Source: Zelonia costaricensis (lineage: Eukaryota; Euglenozoa; Kinetoplastea; Trypanosomatida; Trypanosomatidae). Taken from it: 50,842 bases of DNA. The translations under genes were made by a program, and so were the position numbers. The notes under the pieces are model-generated. The model saw only the letters and a program-made list of their open reading frames with translations. It ran no database searches and was not told the DNA's origin. Shown here one piece after another: positions 20,627 to 30,900 of this stretch (its first letter is position 1; the number at the start of each line of letters is the position of its first letter). Location: positions 1-50,842 of the forward strand of contig JASAOO010003384.1 in assembly GCA_030849075.1 (NCBI GenBank), given 5' to 3'.

Positions 20627-22375
20627 ATGACGACTGCTGCACGGACACGTGCCGCGCATGCGCGGGCTGCGCCTACTTACATTTTTGCGATCTTGTGCTT
20701 GGTCTGCGTGACCGCTGGGGCGGCCCCCACCTTGCTCGCCCCCGCCGCGGCGCAGCACGTGCGCGACTCCCGCGTGGCGCAGCTGCGTGCGGCGCTGCTC
20801 GAGGCGCCGGCGCCGTCGGTGTCGCCGCTGCTAGAGCGGCTGCCCGATCCGCCGCTGGAGCTTGGCATTCACACGGCGTGCAAGAAGTTCGGTCGCGGCT
20901 GCCCTGACACGTACCTCGCCTTCCTGACGCAGCTGCTGGGCTCGCTGCAGCAGGAGGCGGTGCCGCACGAAGGCGGTGACATGCAGGAGAGGGAGAGTCA
21001 CGCGAATGACACGGAGGTGCCGCGGGGTGCCGCCACGACGCCAGCGGATTTTGCAGGTTGCACCAGTGCTGGTCCCGTCGACACGGGGATTCGCGGCGGT
21101 GTGCGGCCAGACAGTGGCGACGAGATGTGCACTGCACAGAATCACGGTGGTACGTTGATGGCACTGCCATCGCATGAGCTGCGCCTTCCGCTACAGCTCA
21201 CGTGGAGCTTCGACGCTCGCAAGCGCCTGGAGAACCTACTGCACCGTCTCGCTGTCCGCGAGGCGGAGCTTGCCAAGAGCATCGGCGGCCCCGTCGCGGT
21301 TGCAGAGCTTCGCCAGCGGCACGGAATCCCACCGACAGCGCGTGTGCACCTTGTGGAGGACGTTGACGGCGGCATGGCGGCCCTGCTGGCAGCTGCCTGC
21401 GCGCTCGGCCGCAACGCGTCCTCGCCGCAGCTGTGGCCCATGGAATGGTCTCCCGCCGCGTGGGGGGAGGTCTACGGTGCCTGGTGCCTTCACGCCGAGC
21501 CGCCGCAGGAGGCGGGAGTAAATCGTACGGCACGACCGTTGCTCTCCCTACCACCCGTTCCGTGGCGCTGTCTGCGCCTCCGCTGCGCCGCGTGGTACAT
21601 GCGGCTGCTGGTCTCCGTGGACGTGCTCTTGAGCTGGCTGTGGACCGTGACGCTCTGCGTGGCCATCCCCAGCGCGGCGGTGACGTCTGTGCTGGTGTGG
21701 CTGTGTGCCGGAGACGCGTGGGCCGACACCGCCGAGGCTTTTGTGATGGCGAAGGCAGAGGCCATCGACGCTGCTGGCGGACGGGAGGCGGCCACAAGGG
21801 CGGCCGGCTCAGACGCACACGCCGACACAACACCAGCATCCTCGCCTACGCGTCCCGCTGCGCCGGCGCGGAAGGAGAAGTCGAAGGCGCTTGCGATCCC
21901 CCTCTCTCCATCCTCCGGCGCATACGCGAATGCGTTCTCGCAGGAGTGCCCGCTGCGGCCACGAGACGACGAGCTGCTCCGGCAGCAGCGCTTGCGCCAA
22001 GCCGTGCTGCGCTGCCGCTTCGTGGACTCGGTGCACCACCGTGCCCCGACGCTCTTTTTCCTCAAGCTGCGACTGCTGCTGTGCCTCCTCGTCGCGCTGC
22101 ACCTGCCGTTGAGCCTGGGGCGGGCGCTGTGGGCCAGCCACCAGGTTGCGTCTTCGGTGCCGCTGCTGCAGTACGTGCTGCCCACCTGGCTGATGGCCTG
22201 TCTGAGCGTGTACGTGGTGGTGCCGCTGCAGGTGGTCGTGCTCGGCGCGGCGATTCAGGGGGCGCTGACAGCGAATGCCGAGCTGCTCGTGTTTCAGGGG
22301 GCCTGCGCGGGGGAGCAGCGGGCCATCGTGCTCGCGGCAGGCCCAGCCGCACCCACGCACCGCGCGAAACCGTGA
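20627..22375 (+). CDS. Hypothetical protein with signal sequence and C-terminal membrane segments
   Basis: The ORF encodes 582 residues. The start at ATG 20627 places a basic stretch before a hydrophobic core (TYIFAILCLVCVTAGAAP) within the first 35 residues, consistent with a signal peptide or signal anchor. Residues 45-290 are probably luminal/extracellular and include two Cys in TACKKFGRGCPD. Helical segments follow near 235-262 (RKRLENLLHRLAVREAELAK). Membrane segments are predicted at about 325-362 (LLVSVDVLLSWLWTVTLCVA), 477-503 (FFLKLRLLLCLLVALHLPLS) and 515-546. The loop between them (363-475) is polar. I recognise no named family. Polar loops and membrane topology argue for a real ER/endomembrane protein. 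Confidence 0.78.
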   Translation: MTTAARTRAAHARAAPTYIFAILCLVCVTAGAAPTLLAPAAAQHVRDSRVAQLRAALLEAPAPSVSPLLERLPDPPLELGIHTACKKFGRGCPDTYLAFLTQLLGSLQQEAVPHEGGDMQERESHANDTEVPRGAATTPADFAGCTSAGPVDTGIRGGVRPDSGDEMCTAQNHGGTLMALPSHELRLPLQLTWSFDARKRLENLLHRLAVREAELAKSIGGPVAVAELRQRHGIPPTARVHLVEDVDGGMAALLAAACALGRNASSPQLWPMEWSPAAWGEVYGAWCLHAEPPQEAGVNRTARPLLSLPPVPWRCLRLRCAAWYMRLLVSVDVLLSWLWTVTLCVAIPSAAVTSVLVWLCAGDAWADTAEAFVMAKAEAIDAAGGREAATRAAGSDAHADTTPASSPTRPAAPARKEKSKALAIPLSPSSGAYANAFSQECPLRPRDDELLRQQRLRQAVLRCRFVDSVHHRAPTLFFLKLRLLLCLLVALHLPLSLGRALWASHQVASSVPLLQYVLPTWLMACLSVYVVVPLQVVVLGAAIQGALTANAELLVFQGACAGEQRAIVLAAGPAAPTHRAKP

Positions 22376-23378
22376 CGCAGCTGGGCGAAGAGCTGAACAG
22401 GGCGCGCCGCCGCACCGACGCTGCTTTTGAAGTCGAGGCGTGGCAGCCCCCAACTGCTGCACGAACTGGCATACACACGCCGGCAAGGAGCGATCTCCGG
22501 ATCAAAGAGAACAAACAACAAAAAAACGAAAAGACCGCAACGGCAACAATGCAGCCAACAACAGGAGGCTCCTCTTCGACTCCCGCAACAGGAATGCGGG
22601 AGACACGAACGGCGGTGTTCACGACTCGCGGCGAGGACTGCGCAGTGAGGCGTGGGCCCCTCCTCAGGATGCGTCCTGTTTTTTTTTTCCCCTTCTGATC
22701 TCGTGCGTTGGCTGGAAGGACGAGGAGAACAAACAGAATGGTACTGACACTGCGTCACGTGCCTGGGTTGCGAGCCTCACGGGACGTAGGGCGACGGTGC
22801 GTGTCTAACTCTCGCGCTCTCTCACTGGCTCCTTCCGTGGCTGCCTTTTCCTTCTCCTTTTTTTTTTTGTTACTTCCTATGCCCCTTCCTGGTGCGCTCC
22901 GGTGTGCACCTGAACTCCCCCAGGATCTCCAGCGCTGGCCACACCTTTCAGGGCCCACACCTACCCGCCGCCAGCACGAGTACACACACGCACACACACA
23001 TACACATACAAGAAAAACAATACACCCCCCTCCCCTCACTCACGTGTAGAACACACGCACAGATACAGAAAGGCACTCAGCGCAGAAGCACACGCGTCTC
23101 ACCAGCTGCTCGATAAGATTGAGCGAGGAGGGGGCGCCGCTTCGGTTTGCTTTGTGGGCCTTCTTCACCGCCCCCCAACATAGAGTAACTCGTGCGCTTC
23201 AGTCAAGGCACATACACGGACAACTTGTTCACATCCGCACCCACGCGCGCACCTGCGCAGAGACCGGTTTTCCGTTCGGGTAGCTCCGCCGCCGCTTCAT
23301 CGCGTCTCCCCACCACACCCCACACTGGGTCTCCACTTTTGCTGAGTCCTGTGAGTGTGTTTGTGTGTGTGAGCCTCC
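22376..23378. other. Intergenic region
   Basis: This 1 kb spacer carries A-rich and C/T-rich stretches plus CA repeats near 22985-23010. No gene is seen. Confidence 0.65.
22841..22923 (+). promoter_or_regulatory. Polypyrimidine tract and candidate trans-splice acceptor (AG 22922-22923)
   Basis: A long T/C tract with a twelve-base T run at about 22857-22868 is followed by CAGG. This would give the next gene a 5' UTR of about 450 nt; a closer acceptor is possible. Confidence 0.4.
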
Positions 23379-24452
23379 ATGTCTACCGCCGCGCCCGCGC
23401 CGCGCCTCGACCGCGCCACCGTCTACGTCGATCTAAGCGGCTTCCGCGCCGCCGGCAGCGATGACGGCACTGTGATGGATGCGCTGCTCGCGTGCATACG
23501 CGACGGCGCCGCGCGGATCGCTGCGAAGCTCGTGGTGGTGGATATGTGCACCAGCCCCTCGCCGGACGCTGCGACGGCGTCGCCGACGTTGCGGCTTCTG
23601 CAGACGTGGCAGGCGGAGGAGGCGGACGTGTACACGCGGGAGGTGAACAACACTGTACCCTTTATGCGGGACTGGGAGTGCTTTGTAACGTGCCACGGCA
23701 CGGCCAATGGTGCCGTCACCTACGCTCTGCACCGGCGCCAGATGCCCGTGCTGTCTCTGCTGTGCCCGTCCAACCCAGCATCCACCACACAACCCGCGCG
23801 GCCGCGCAGTGCCGTTGAGGTTCTCCTGTACACCTCCGTGCCACCGACCGCAACGCTGCCGGAGCAGGAGGCCGCAATCGCGCACTTCTTTGCCCTTCCG
23901 ACGGCGTGCGGCACCTACTGCGTGCAGGCACCGCAGATCTCAGCCGAGGCTGCCGCGGGTGTGGCCGCTTCTGAGCTGGCCGCAACGGCGGCGGAGGGTG
24001 GTGCGGTTGTGGTGGTGAACCGCGATGGGTACCCGGTGAGGCTGCCCCCGTCCGTCTCGACGCAGCAGGAGCTTCTCCCGCCGCCGCCCGCACGCTTTGC
24101 CGGGGTGCTGGAGGAGCTGAGCACCTCTTCGACCGCTCCGATGGCGGAGTTGCGCCGGCGTAACCCGCTTCTCCCTGGTGTCCTCACGGCGTTCCACCGA
24201 CACGGTAACCGCGGCCTGCTGCGCTGCCTTCTGCATCGCGGCTATCGCGTCGAGGTGATCGAGTCCGTTGCTGGAGAAGACCGCGACCGTCCGTCTGCGG
24301 CGGAGCAGGTACGCACGTTTGTGGCCCTCGGCGTGGACGGCGACCGCGATGGGCGAGGGGCCTTGGGCGGGAAGCAGGCGACGGCTGCTGCGAATCTGCG
24401 CGACTTCGAGTCGAGGTGGCTCGATATGCCTATGCCACTGCCGCAGCCGTGA
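23379..24452 (+). CDS. Conserved-looking hypothetical protein, 357 aa
   Basis: The ORF starts at ATG 23379 (MSTAAPAPRLDRATVYVDLSG) and encodes 357 residues with no membrane segment or signal peptide. It alternates beta-strand-like (RATVYVDLSGF, AAKLVVVDMCT, MPVLSLLC, AVEVLLYTSV) and helical segments, suggesting an alpha/beta fold in the first 180 residues. The segment DWECFVTCHGTANGAVTYAL is the most distinctive. The C-terminal third contains LLPGVLTAFHRHGNRGLLRC. I do not recognise the family. Composition and codon use are like the neighbouring genes, and the spacing fits a single-gene transcription segment. Confidence 0.75.
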   Translation: MSTAAPAPRLDRATVYVDLSGFRAAGSDDGTVMDALLACIRDGAARIAAKLVVVDMCTSPSPDAATASPTLRLLQTWQAEEADVYTREVNNTVPFMRDWECFVTCHGTANGAVTYALHRRQMPVLSLLCPSNPASTTQPARPRSAVEVLLYTSVPPTATLPEQEAAIAHFFALPTACGTYCVQAPQISAEAAAGVAASELAATAAEGGAVVVVNRDGYPVRLPPSVSTQQELLPPPPARFAGVLEELSTSSTAPMAELRRRNPLLPGVLTAFHRHGNRGLLRCLLHRGYRVEVIESVAGEDRDRPSAAEQVRTFVALGVDGDRDGRGALGGKQATAAANLRDFESRWLDMPMPLPQP

Positions 24453-25228
24453 AGGTGTGCGCAGAGCTGCGGCCAAGGCGGTGTGCGTTGACAACACCGG
24501 CGCCCTGTTCGCCGGCTGTCTGGGCTTTTCTTGATTTCTCTTTTTGCGTTGTGGCCGCGCCTGCGCGTGAAGCGAGACGGGTGGCTCAGCTGATGTCGTG
24601 ACATTGCTCGCACGCTGATGGGCTGAGGGTGACGGTGCCATCGGCTAAACTGGGAAGAGAAAAGATGCCCTGCCTCGACTCCCCTCCCTCGCCCTTTTTC
24701 TGGACGGCATTGTCCTTCCACGCGGTGCCGGGTCCGGAACTGCAAGAGTTCGGGCCCAGTGCATATTTGCGTGTTGGGCAGACGAGGTAGGCGAGGGGCT
24801 GTGTGGTGCGGTGGAGCGGGAACCTTCGACAAGCACATACGCAGAGCCACAAGAAAAGGAAAACAAGATCCGCAAGCTCAACAGTGCACGTTGGACGGCC
24901 CACCATGATCGCCCTTTCTTCTGATTCACTTCCATCATCGCTACTTCACCCCGCCACGTCTCACACCCCCACTACAGTTAGCCTGTCTCCCCGGGAGCTG
25001 CACGCGCACACGCGACAGCAGCCCGAACGCGCAAAAAAAAAAAAACCAACGCGCAGACGCGAACACAGCAACAACGACAACATCAGCGCAGCTCCCCCCC
25101 CTGCTGCCCACCGGAAAGGAGTGAAGACAACGGGCGTGTCGCTTCGGCATCACTCACGGCCACGCGTCTTCTCTTCACCATAGCGAAGGCGAGCACGTGT
25201 GCGGTGCAGCGGAAGCATCGAGCTCACC
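24453..25228. other. Intergenic region
   Basis: This 0.8 kb spacer holds 3' and 5' UTR sequence. It includes an A13 run at 25033-25045 within the predicted 5' UTR of the CWC16-like gene and A/C-rich leader sequence. No additional gene. Confidence 0.65.
24910..24977 (+). promoter_or_regulatory. Polypyrimidine tract and candidate trans-splice acceptor (AG 24976-24977)
   Basis: The T/C-rich tract (24910-24962) is followed by CTACAG, 252 nt before the ATG at 25229. Predicted spliced-leader acceptor. Confidence 0.45.
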
Positions 25229-26605
25229 ATGTCCAAGATCAACGCCACCTACAGCTCTGGATACTACATCGCACCCGATGTCGACTTCCGCAAACTCGAG
25301 GAGCAGCAGCGGCAGGAGCAGCGTGGCAAGCGCAAGCACGACGGCACCGAGGGCAGCGACGACAATGTGAAGCGCCAGACCTTCGCCATTCCGTTTGATA
25401 TTATCTGCGAGCATTGCAGTCGCCGCATCGCGCGCGGCAGCCACGTGTACACGAACCGCCGCGCCACGGGCCAGCGCTACCTCGACAACATCTGCATCTG
25501 GGAGCTCGAGATACGGTGCCAGTTCTGCAAAGAGAAGTACTACCTGCGCACGGACCCGGAGACGCCCAAGGACACGGGCGGCTACATATGCCAGAAGGGC
25601 TGCCGCCGCGTCGAGGGCGACTTCTTCGCGCTGAACAAGCAAAACCAGGCCGCCCGCGAGGAGTGGGAGCGGGCCAAGGCGGAGGCGGAGCTCAACCCGC
25701 TCGCGGCTCTGGAGAAGGAGAACGAGGCCGCGCGGGAGCTGGAGGAGCGCAACCGGCAGATCGAGGAGGCGGTGGAGCAGCGCGCCGGCCAGGATGACCG
25801 CGACCTGATCTCGATGCTCCGCAGCCGGCCGCGCCGCGCGGAGGCTCGTGCCGGGGCCTTGGATGATGGAGAGGAGGAGGGGGATGAAGGTAAGGCGGGT
25901 GCACAGGAGACGAGGCAAGATATTGCGAGCGCCCCAACAGGACTTCCACCTGGCAATGCCTTCTCGCTAGGCGACAAGACGGGGGACGAGGGCGGCAGCG
26001 GCAGCGGCAGTGACGGCGACGTCGCCGACGACGCGGACGAGCGCGCGTTTCGTGAGTTCAACGCGGACATGGAGCGGCGGTGGCGGGTGCTGGAGCGGCA
26101 GCAGCGTGCCCAGCAGCGGCGGCAAGAGGAGGCGCAGCAGGGCACCGCGGCGGAGGCTGGCACGTCCGTCGACGAAGCCGAGCTGCAGCGCGTGCTGGCC
26201 CGCTACGGAGGCCAGCGGCGGGGCAAGGCCGAACCTGTCGTGTCTGCGGTTGCGGCAGACGCGTCGACTCCGCAGCCGCCCGGGGCGGGGTCGTCCGCTG
26301 CGCCGCCCCCCTCGGCTGCGGTGGCGGCACCTGCTCGGCTCGGCGAGAGCAACGGCGAGCGCAGTGTGCTCAAGAACAAGTTCTTCGTGCCCAGCGACGG
26401 CGACGACGATGTCAACGATGACATGGTGCATGTGCCCATCGTTGCCACAGCGCCTCTGCTCACACCGCAGGGCGCTCGATTAGGGATGCGGCCGGTCACT
26501 GGCTCCGTCAACTCTCGATTTGCGGCCCCTGCGCCGTCTGCAGTCGGGCAGGGTGGCAGCGCGCTGCTGCGCCGTCTCGTGGGTGACGATGACGACGACG
26601 ACTGA
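25229..26605 (+). CDS. CWC16/DUF572 (Yju2/CCDC130-type) spliceosome-associated protein
   Basis: The ORF encodes 458 residues from ATG 25229 (MSKINATYSSGYYIAPDVDF). The N-terminal 130 residues carry the DUF572 layout: a YYxxPDxDF-like start, a basic linker, then FAIPFDIICEHCSRRIARGS with C60 and C63, an NRR/GQRY strand, and IRCQFCKEKYYLRTDPE with C97 and C100. The four cysteines form the family's structural zinc site, and TDPE followed by GGYICQKGCRRVE is typical. A charged coiled-coil region (about 140-200) and disordered Glu/Gln/Asp-rich tail follow. Family members enter the spliceosome around the first catalytic step; in kinetoplastids they would act mainly in trans-splicing. I cannot decide between the Yju2/CCDC94 and CCDC130/Saf4 branches. 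Confidence 0.88.
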   Translation: MSKINATYSSGYYIAPDVDFRKLEEQQRQEQRGKRKHDGTEGSDDNVKRQTFAIPFDIICEHCSRRIARGSHVYTNRRATGQRYLDNICIWELEIRCQFCKEKYYLRTDPETPKDTGGYICQKGCRRVEGDFFALNKQNQAAREEWERAKAEAELNPLAALEKENEAARELEERNRQIEEAVEQRAGQDDRDLISMLRSRPRRAEARAGALDDGEEEGDEGKAGAQETRQDIASAPTGLPPGNAFSLGDKTGDEGGSGSGSDGDVADDADERAFREFNADMERRWRVLERQQRAQQRRQEEAQQGTAAEAGTSVDEAELQRVLARYGGQRRGKAEPVVSAVAADASTPQPPGAGSSAAPPPSAAVAAPARLGESNGERSVLKNKFFVPSDGDDDVNDDMVHVPIVATAPLLTPQGARLGMRPVTGSVNSRFAAPAPSAVGQGGSALLRRLVGDDDDDD

Positions 26606-27912
26606 GGCGGTGCACGGAGTGGGAGGTGGCCGGAGGGAGGGGGGGGGGGGCGGGCGGGCGAAGGTGACGCGGATGTGTGTTGGCTTCACCAACCCGATCC
26701 GCGCAAACCGACTTGAGAGCGTTGTGCAGTCATTGGTGGGCTTCACGATGGTTGGCGTACCCCCCCCCCCCAAATCACCTCACCCCTCCTCCGATGGTCG
26801 CCTTTCCTTTGTTTATCCCCGGGGCTGCTTCACGAGTAAAACCAAATCAACGAAGCGACACCGCCGATAAGGGGCGAATCAGGATGTGCTCGCGGCAATG
26901 CCATCGTCGCGTGTTTGAGCTTCCGCGCTGTTGGACAGTTCAGGAGAAGGGAAGTTTTGCGACGTCTCCTGTGTACTCTGGACGTGTTGTGCCGAATGCC
27001 AGCGCATGACTCCGTCGTCTTGCTTCTCGATCTCGTCCCTCCATTTTTTTCTTTCGGCGCGCCCCATGCGGATCCGCAGCTATCGAGCCCAAACACGGTG
27101 GCGCAAACACTCTCGAACACACACCCACACAAACACACACACACACCCACACAAACGCACACGTACGTCTGTGCATAGGAACTCAAAACATCAGCAGCGG
27201 TTTGTGAAATACCCCCGTTCGCCGCTCAACCACTCACACAGTCACACAACAACGCGGTGAGACTTGAGAATCACCATCGTAGCTTCTCCGCGCGGTCACC
27301 TCCAAGGGCAAGCACGGAGCCCCACTTCTTCAGTCCTCTTGCCCCCTCCCCTCTGTAGACGTGATCGGCCGTGCGCGTGCCGTGGTGCGTGTGTGCGTAC
27401 TGTCTGCGCAAAGAGTACCCCACCCTCTTTTCTTTTTTTATTGGTCCCTTTCCGAGGCTCCGTGAAGAGACGTCCAAGCCGGAGTGCTGCTTCGTGTCGT
27501 TGGAGTTGACGACAACGACGTTGCCACCCGTCACGGTGTTCGACACGAGCTCGAGACAGCTCCCTGCTCTTCAGAGCGATCGACGTGTGGTGAATCGACG
27601 CGTTTGGACAAGGGCTCTTGTGCTACTGACCGCCCTCCGTCCTCCGTGTTGGTGCCGCGAATCCTCACCCACCCCCTCTTGCCCATCCCATCAGGTACTC
27701 TGCACGCCGCAGCATTTCTGCCTCCGCCGCGCCCCCCCCGCCCCCCCCTCCCCTCCCTCCTCCCCCCTCCCCCACTCCTGCAGCAGCAGCTCCCTTTGTA
27801 CCCCCCCCCCCCCCGCCTTCTCCGTCTTTCTCCCTCTCGGTACCACCCAACGCGTTCGCCGCGTGTGCTTTTTCTTTTACGCATCTTCACGTTTGCTGTC
27901 TTCGGCCCTCTA
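26606..27912. other. Intergenic region
   Basis: This 1.3 kb spacer holds a G10 run near 26641, a C-run near 26761, an imperfect CA tract at 27119-27160 and pyrimidine tracts at 27727-27778. A candidate splice acceptor AG lies at 27782-27783, 130 nt before the Sec16 ATG. The open frame upstream of that ATG has no in-frame ATG and is low complexity. Confidence 0.6.
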
Positions 27913-30900
27913 ATGTCGACTGCGCCACCGCCACCACCACCGCCTCGCGGTCCGCCTGTCGGTGGCGGCGGCGGTGCCGGTGGTGCCCCGCACCCCCTCT
28001 CCCGCTTCGCCAGCCGACCGGCCGGGCCGCAGGGTGCGGCCGCACCAACCGACCCCGCAGCGCGCCGTGCGAACCTGCTCAGCGCCTACAGCAAGTACGC
28101 CAGCCCCGTGGGCATCAGCACGGCGCCGGTGGCCACCGGCAACGGGGCTGCCCCGCCCCCACCTCCGCCCACGGCCACGACCGCGACAGCAGCAGCAGCA
28201 GCAACGACAGCGCCCCCTGCAGCGGGGAGTGTGATGCCGCCCCCACCGCCGCGCTCCACGACTGGCATGGGCAACGGCTACCCGGCCCCACCGCCCCGCT
28301 CGCTCTCGGCCTCCGTCGGAGCCCCACCCCCACCATCGCCCCCTCCGCATGCGGCTCTCCCGAAGATGGGCGCACTCGATGCCCCACTCGCCGCGCCCCC
28401 GCCCCCGCCGCAACCCGCGTCTGTAGGCCCCGAGCGCGGCGCAGCTGCGGCCGCAGGCGGTGCGGGTGCTGCTGCGACGCGTGGGCCGCGCGCGGGGGCA
28501 CCCGGCGCTCGCTACGCCATGCCACCCGACTTTGCCACCGGTGCGGGCGCCCCGGCAGCGGCAGCACCGCCGCCGCCGCCGCTGTCGTCGCACCCCGACG
28601 CTGCCACCGCCCCTCCTCCACCCAGCAGTGCGGGAGTGAACGCGTCCGCGACGCAGGCGCCCGCTCCTTCCCGGCAGACCACCGCTGGTGCGCCGCCGCC
28701 ACCGCCGCTGGCGACGCGGGTGAGCGGCGCGGCGCTGCCCCGCCCTGCGAGCTCTCGGACCTCCAGCAACGGCCGACAGTCCCCGCGCGCGGCACCGGAC
28801 AAGCACGCCGACCACGCAGCGGAGAAGCCCGGAAAGCCGCCGCAAACGTTCCTCGCCGAGGCCGAAGGCAGCGACAACCACTACGCACCGTCATACCGTC
28901 ACGCACCGGCGCCTGCTGCGGCGACCACCAGCACCGAAGCGGTGGCCCACCACAGCCGCCCCTCCTCCCGGGGCAGCAGCACCCATGCCGCCGCGCCGGC
29001 TGCCGGGACCCGCGCGACTGCCAGCCTGCACAACGCCCGCGCCTCTATCCCCTCGGCCGCAGCCCCCACCGCGAGCACCACCCCGCACCGCAGCATGCCC
29101 TCCTTTCTACAACCTGGCGGCGGCAGCGGCGGCGATGGGCCGCGCACCCCGCGCGGGTGCAGATCGATGTCAAACTCGAACACGGCGCCGCCAGCCGCCT
29201 CGCGTGGGCGTGAGCTCCTCGAGGCAGCCCTGATGTCGCGTGGCACTCGCCGCACCACGACGCAGCAGCTAAACTCGCCGTCTGTGAGCCTCTCCGCGCA
29301 TCCAGAGCACACAGTGACGCACAGCGCGAGCACCACCGCGCCCCCGGAGCCGCAGCGCCGCCACTCCGCATCTGCACACACCGGCAGTGAGGAGGGGATC
29401 AGCGGGGGTGGTGTAGCGCTGAAGGCGACCCCTGCGACAGCTCTGTCTATACCCACAACTGCGCCGCCGCCACCGTCACACGCGGCGCCGCTCGCGAGCG
29501 CGCCAGGGTCCGTGGCGGGTGACATCGCGTCCTTCCTCGGCGTCGGCTCCCCCATTGCGGAGGGCCAAGAGGGCTACGACTGGAGCGACGAGGCCAACGC
29601 ACCGGCGACGACGACGACAGCGCACCCCCCGGCGACGCCGGTGAAGGGGCCGCCTCGCGGCGCTGCCGGGAGCATCAGCGGCGTCGAGAGCGCCTCCTTC
29701 ACAACGACCGGTGGGGTGCAGGACCAGCGCAGCGCTTTCGCGAACACGACCGCGAACGCGTTCCACAGCAACCCGTTCGCCACTGTCACGACGACTCACG
29801 TGAACCCTTTCCGCACGGTGCTCGGGCGGAGTAGTGGCACCGCTAGCACCGCCGCCTCGCCACCCCCGCCGGCGGTTGTGGACCGGGACAAGGCTGCTGG
29901 CCCACCACCCCTGCTGCCGCAGCACACCCCGTACACGGGGTCTGCGGCGGCGAGTACGAGCTCGCCCCCCGTCCCCTCCGTCCGCGTTCCGCACGTCTCG
30001 CAGCCGCAAACAGCCGCCGCCGCAGCAACACCGCCACCGCCACCGCCACCGCCGCCCGTGGCACCGAGTGCACACGCACCCGCGTTGTCCTACCTGAGCA
30101 GCATCGCTAACACGCATGAAAGCTCTTCAGCACAGCAGCCAGACGCCGTTGAACTCGCCATGCCACTGCTCCACAAGCCGCAGCTGCACGGCACCACAAT
30201 GTCCGCCGCTGCTGCTGCTCAAGCAGACACCGGCGTGGTGGGGCCTACGCCCGGCTTCACAACACCGCGCGGCGGCAGGGATGACGACGCGCCGAGGCCG
30301 CGCGGTCAGACTGCAGGTGCCGCTGCTAGGAGTGCGCTTCCACCAGCACCGCCGGTGCCACCCCACGGCGGCGCAGGGCAGTGCGCGGCGCCGTCCAGCC
30401 TCAGCCGCGGCCCCTACGCTGCTTCGCCGTACACTCGCGAGGAGGAGGGCAAGCGGTCGGCCGGGGAGGAGTCACCCATGCCACTGCGGCCATTCTCCTT
30501 CCAGAGCCTCCCGCACCCGGACGACAGCACCTTCGCTGACGGCGAGGACACGAATGATGACACTGTCGCCGCGGGGCCGAACTGCTGGGCAGACGAGGCG
30601 CAAGAGACGGGCGACATGGCACAGCCTGTGCCACCGCCATCGCCACCGGCGGCGCCGCATGCTGGAGGACACGCCAATCCCTTTTCCGCACCTCTGCCCC
30701 CGCCACCACCCGCGCCGGCAACAGCAGCTCACCCAGCGGCCCCCACGCTTGCACCCGAGACCGAGAGCCACACCACCTTCTCGTCTGCGTCTAACCCGTT
30801 CCTGCAGCCCGAGGAAGAGGAGGGCCTGTTGGCTGCGCCGGCGGGCGCCGCGTCGGCGAGTCAGTCGATTCACGCGGCGCCGCCGCCACCTCCTCCGCCC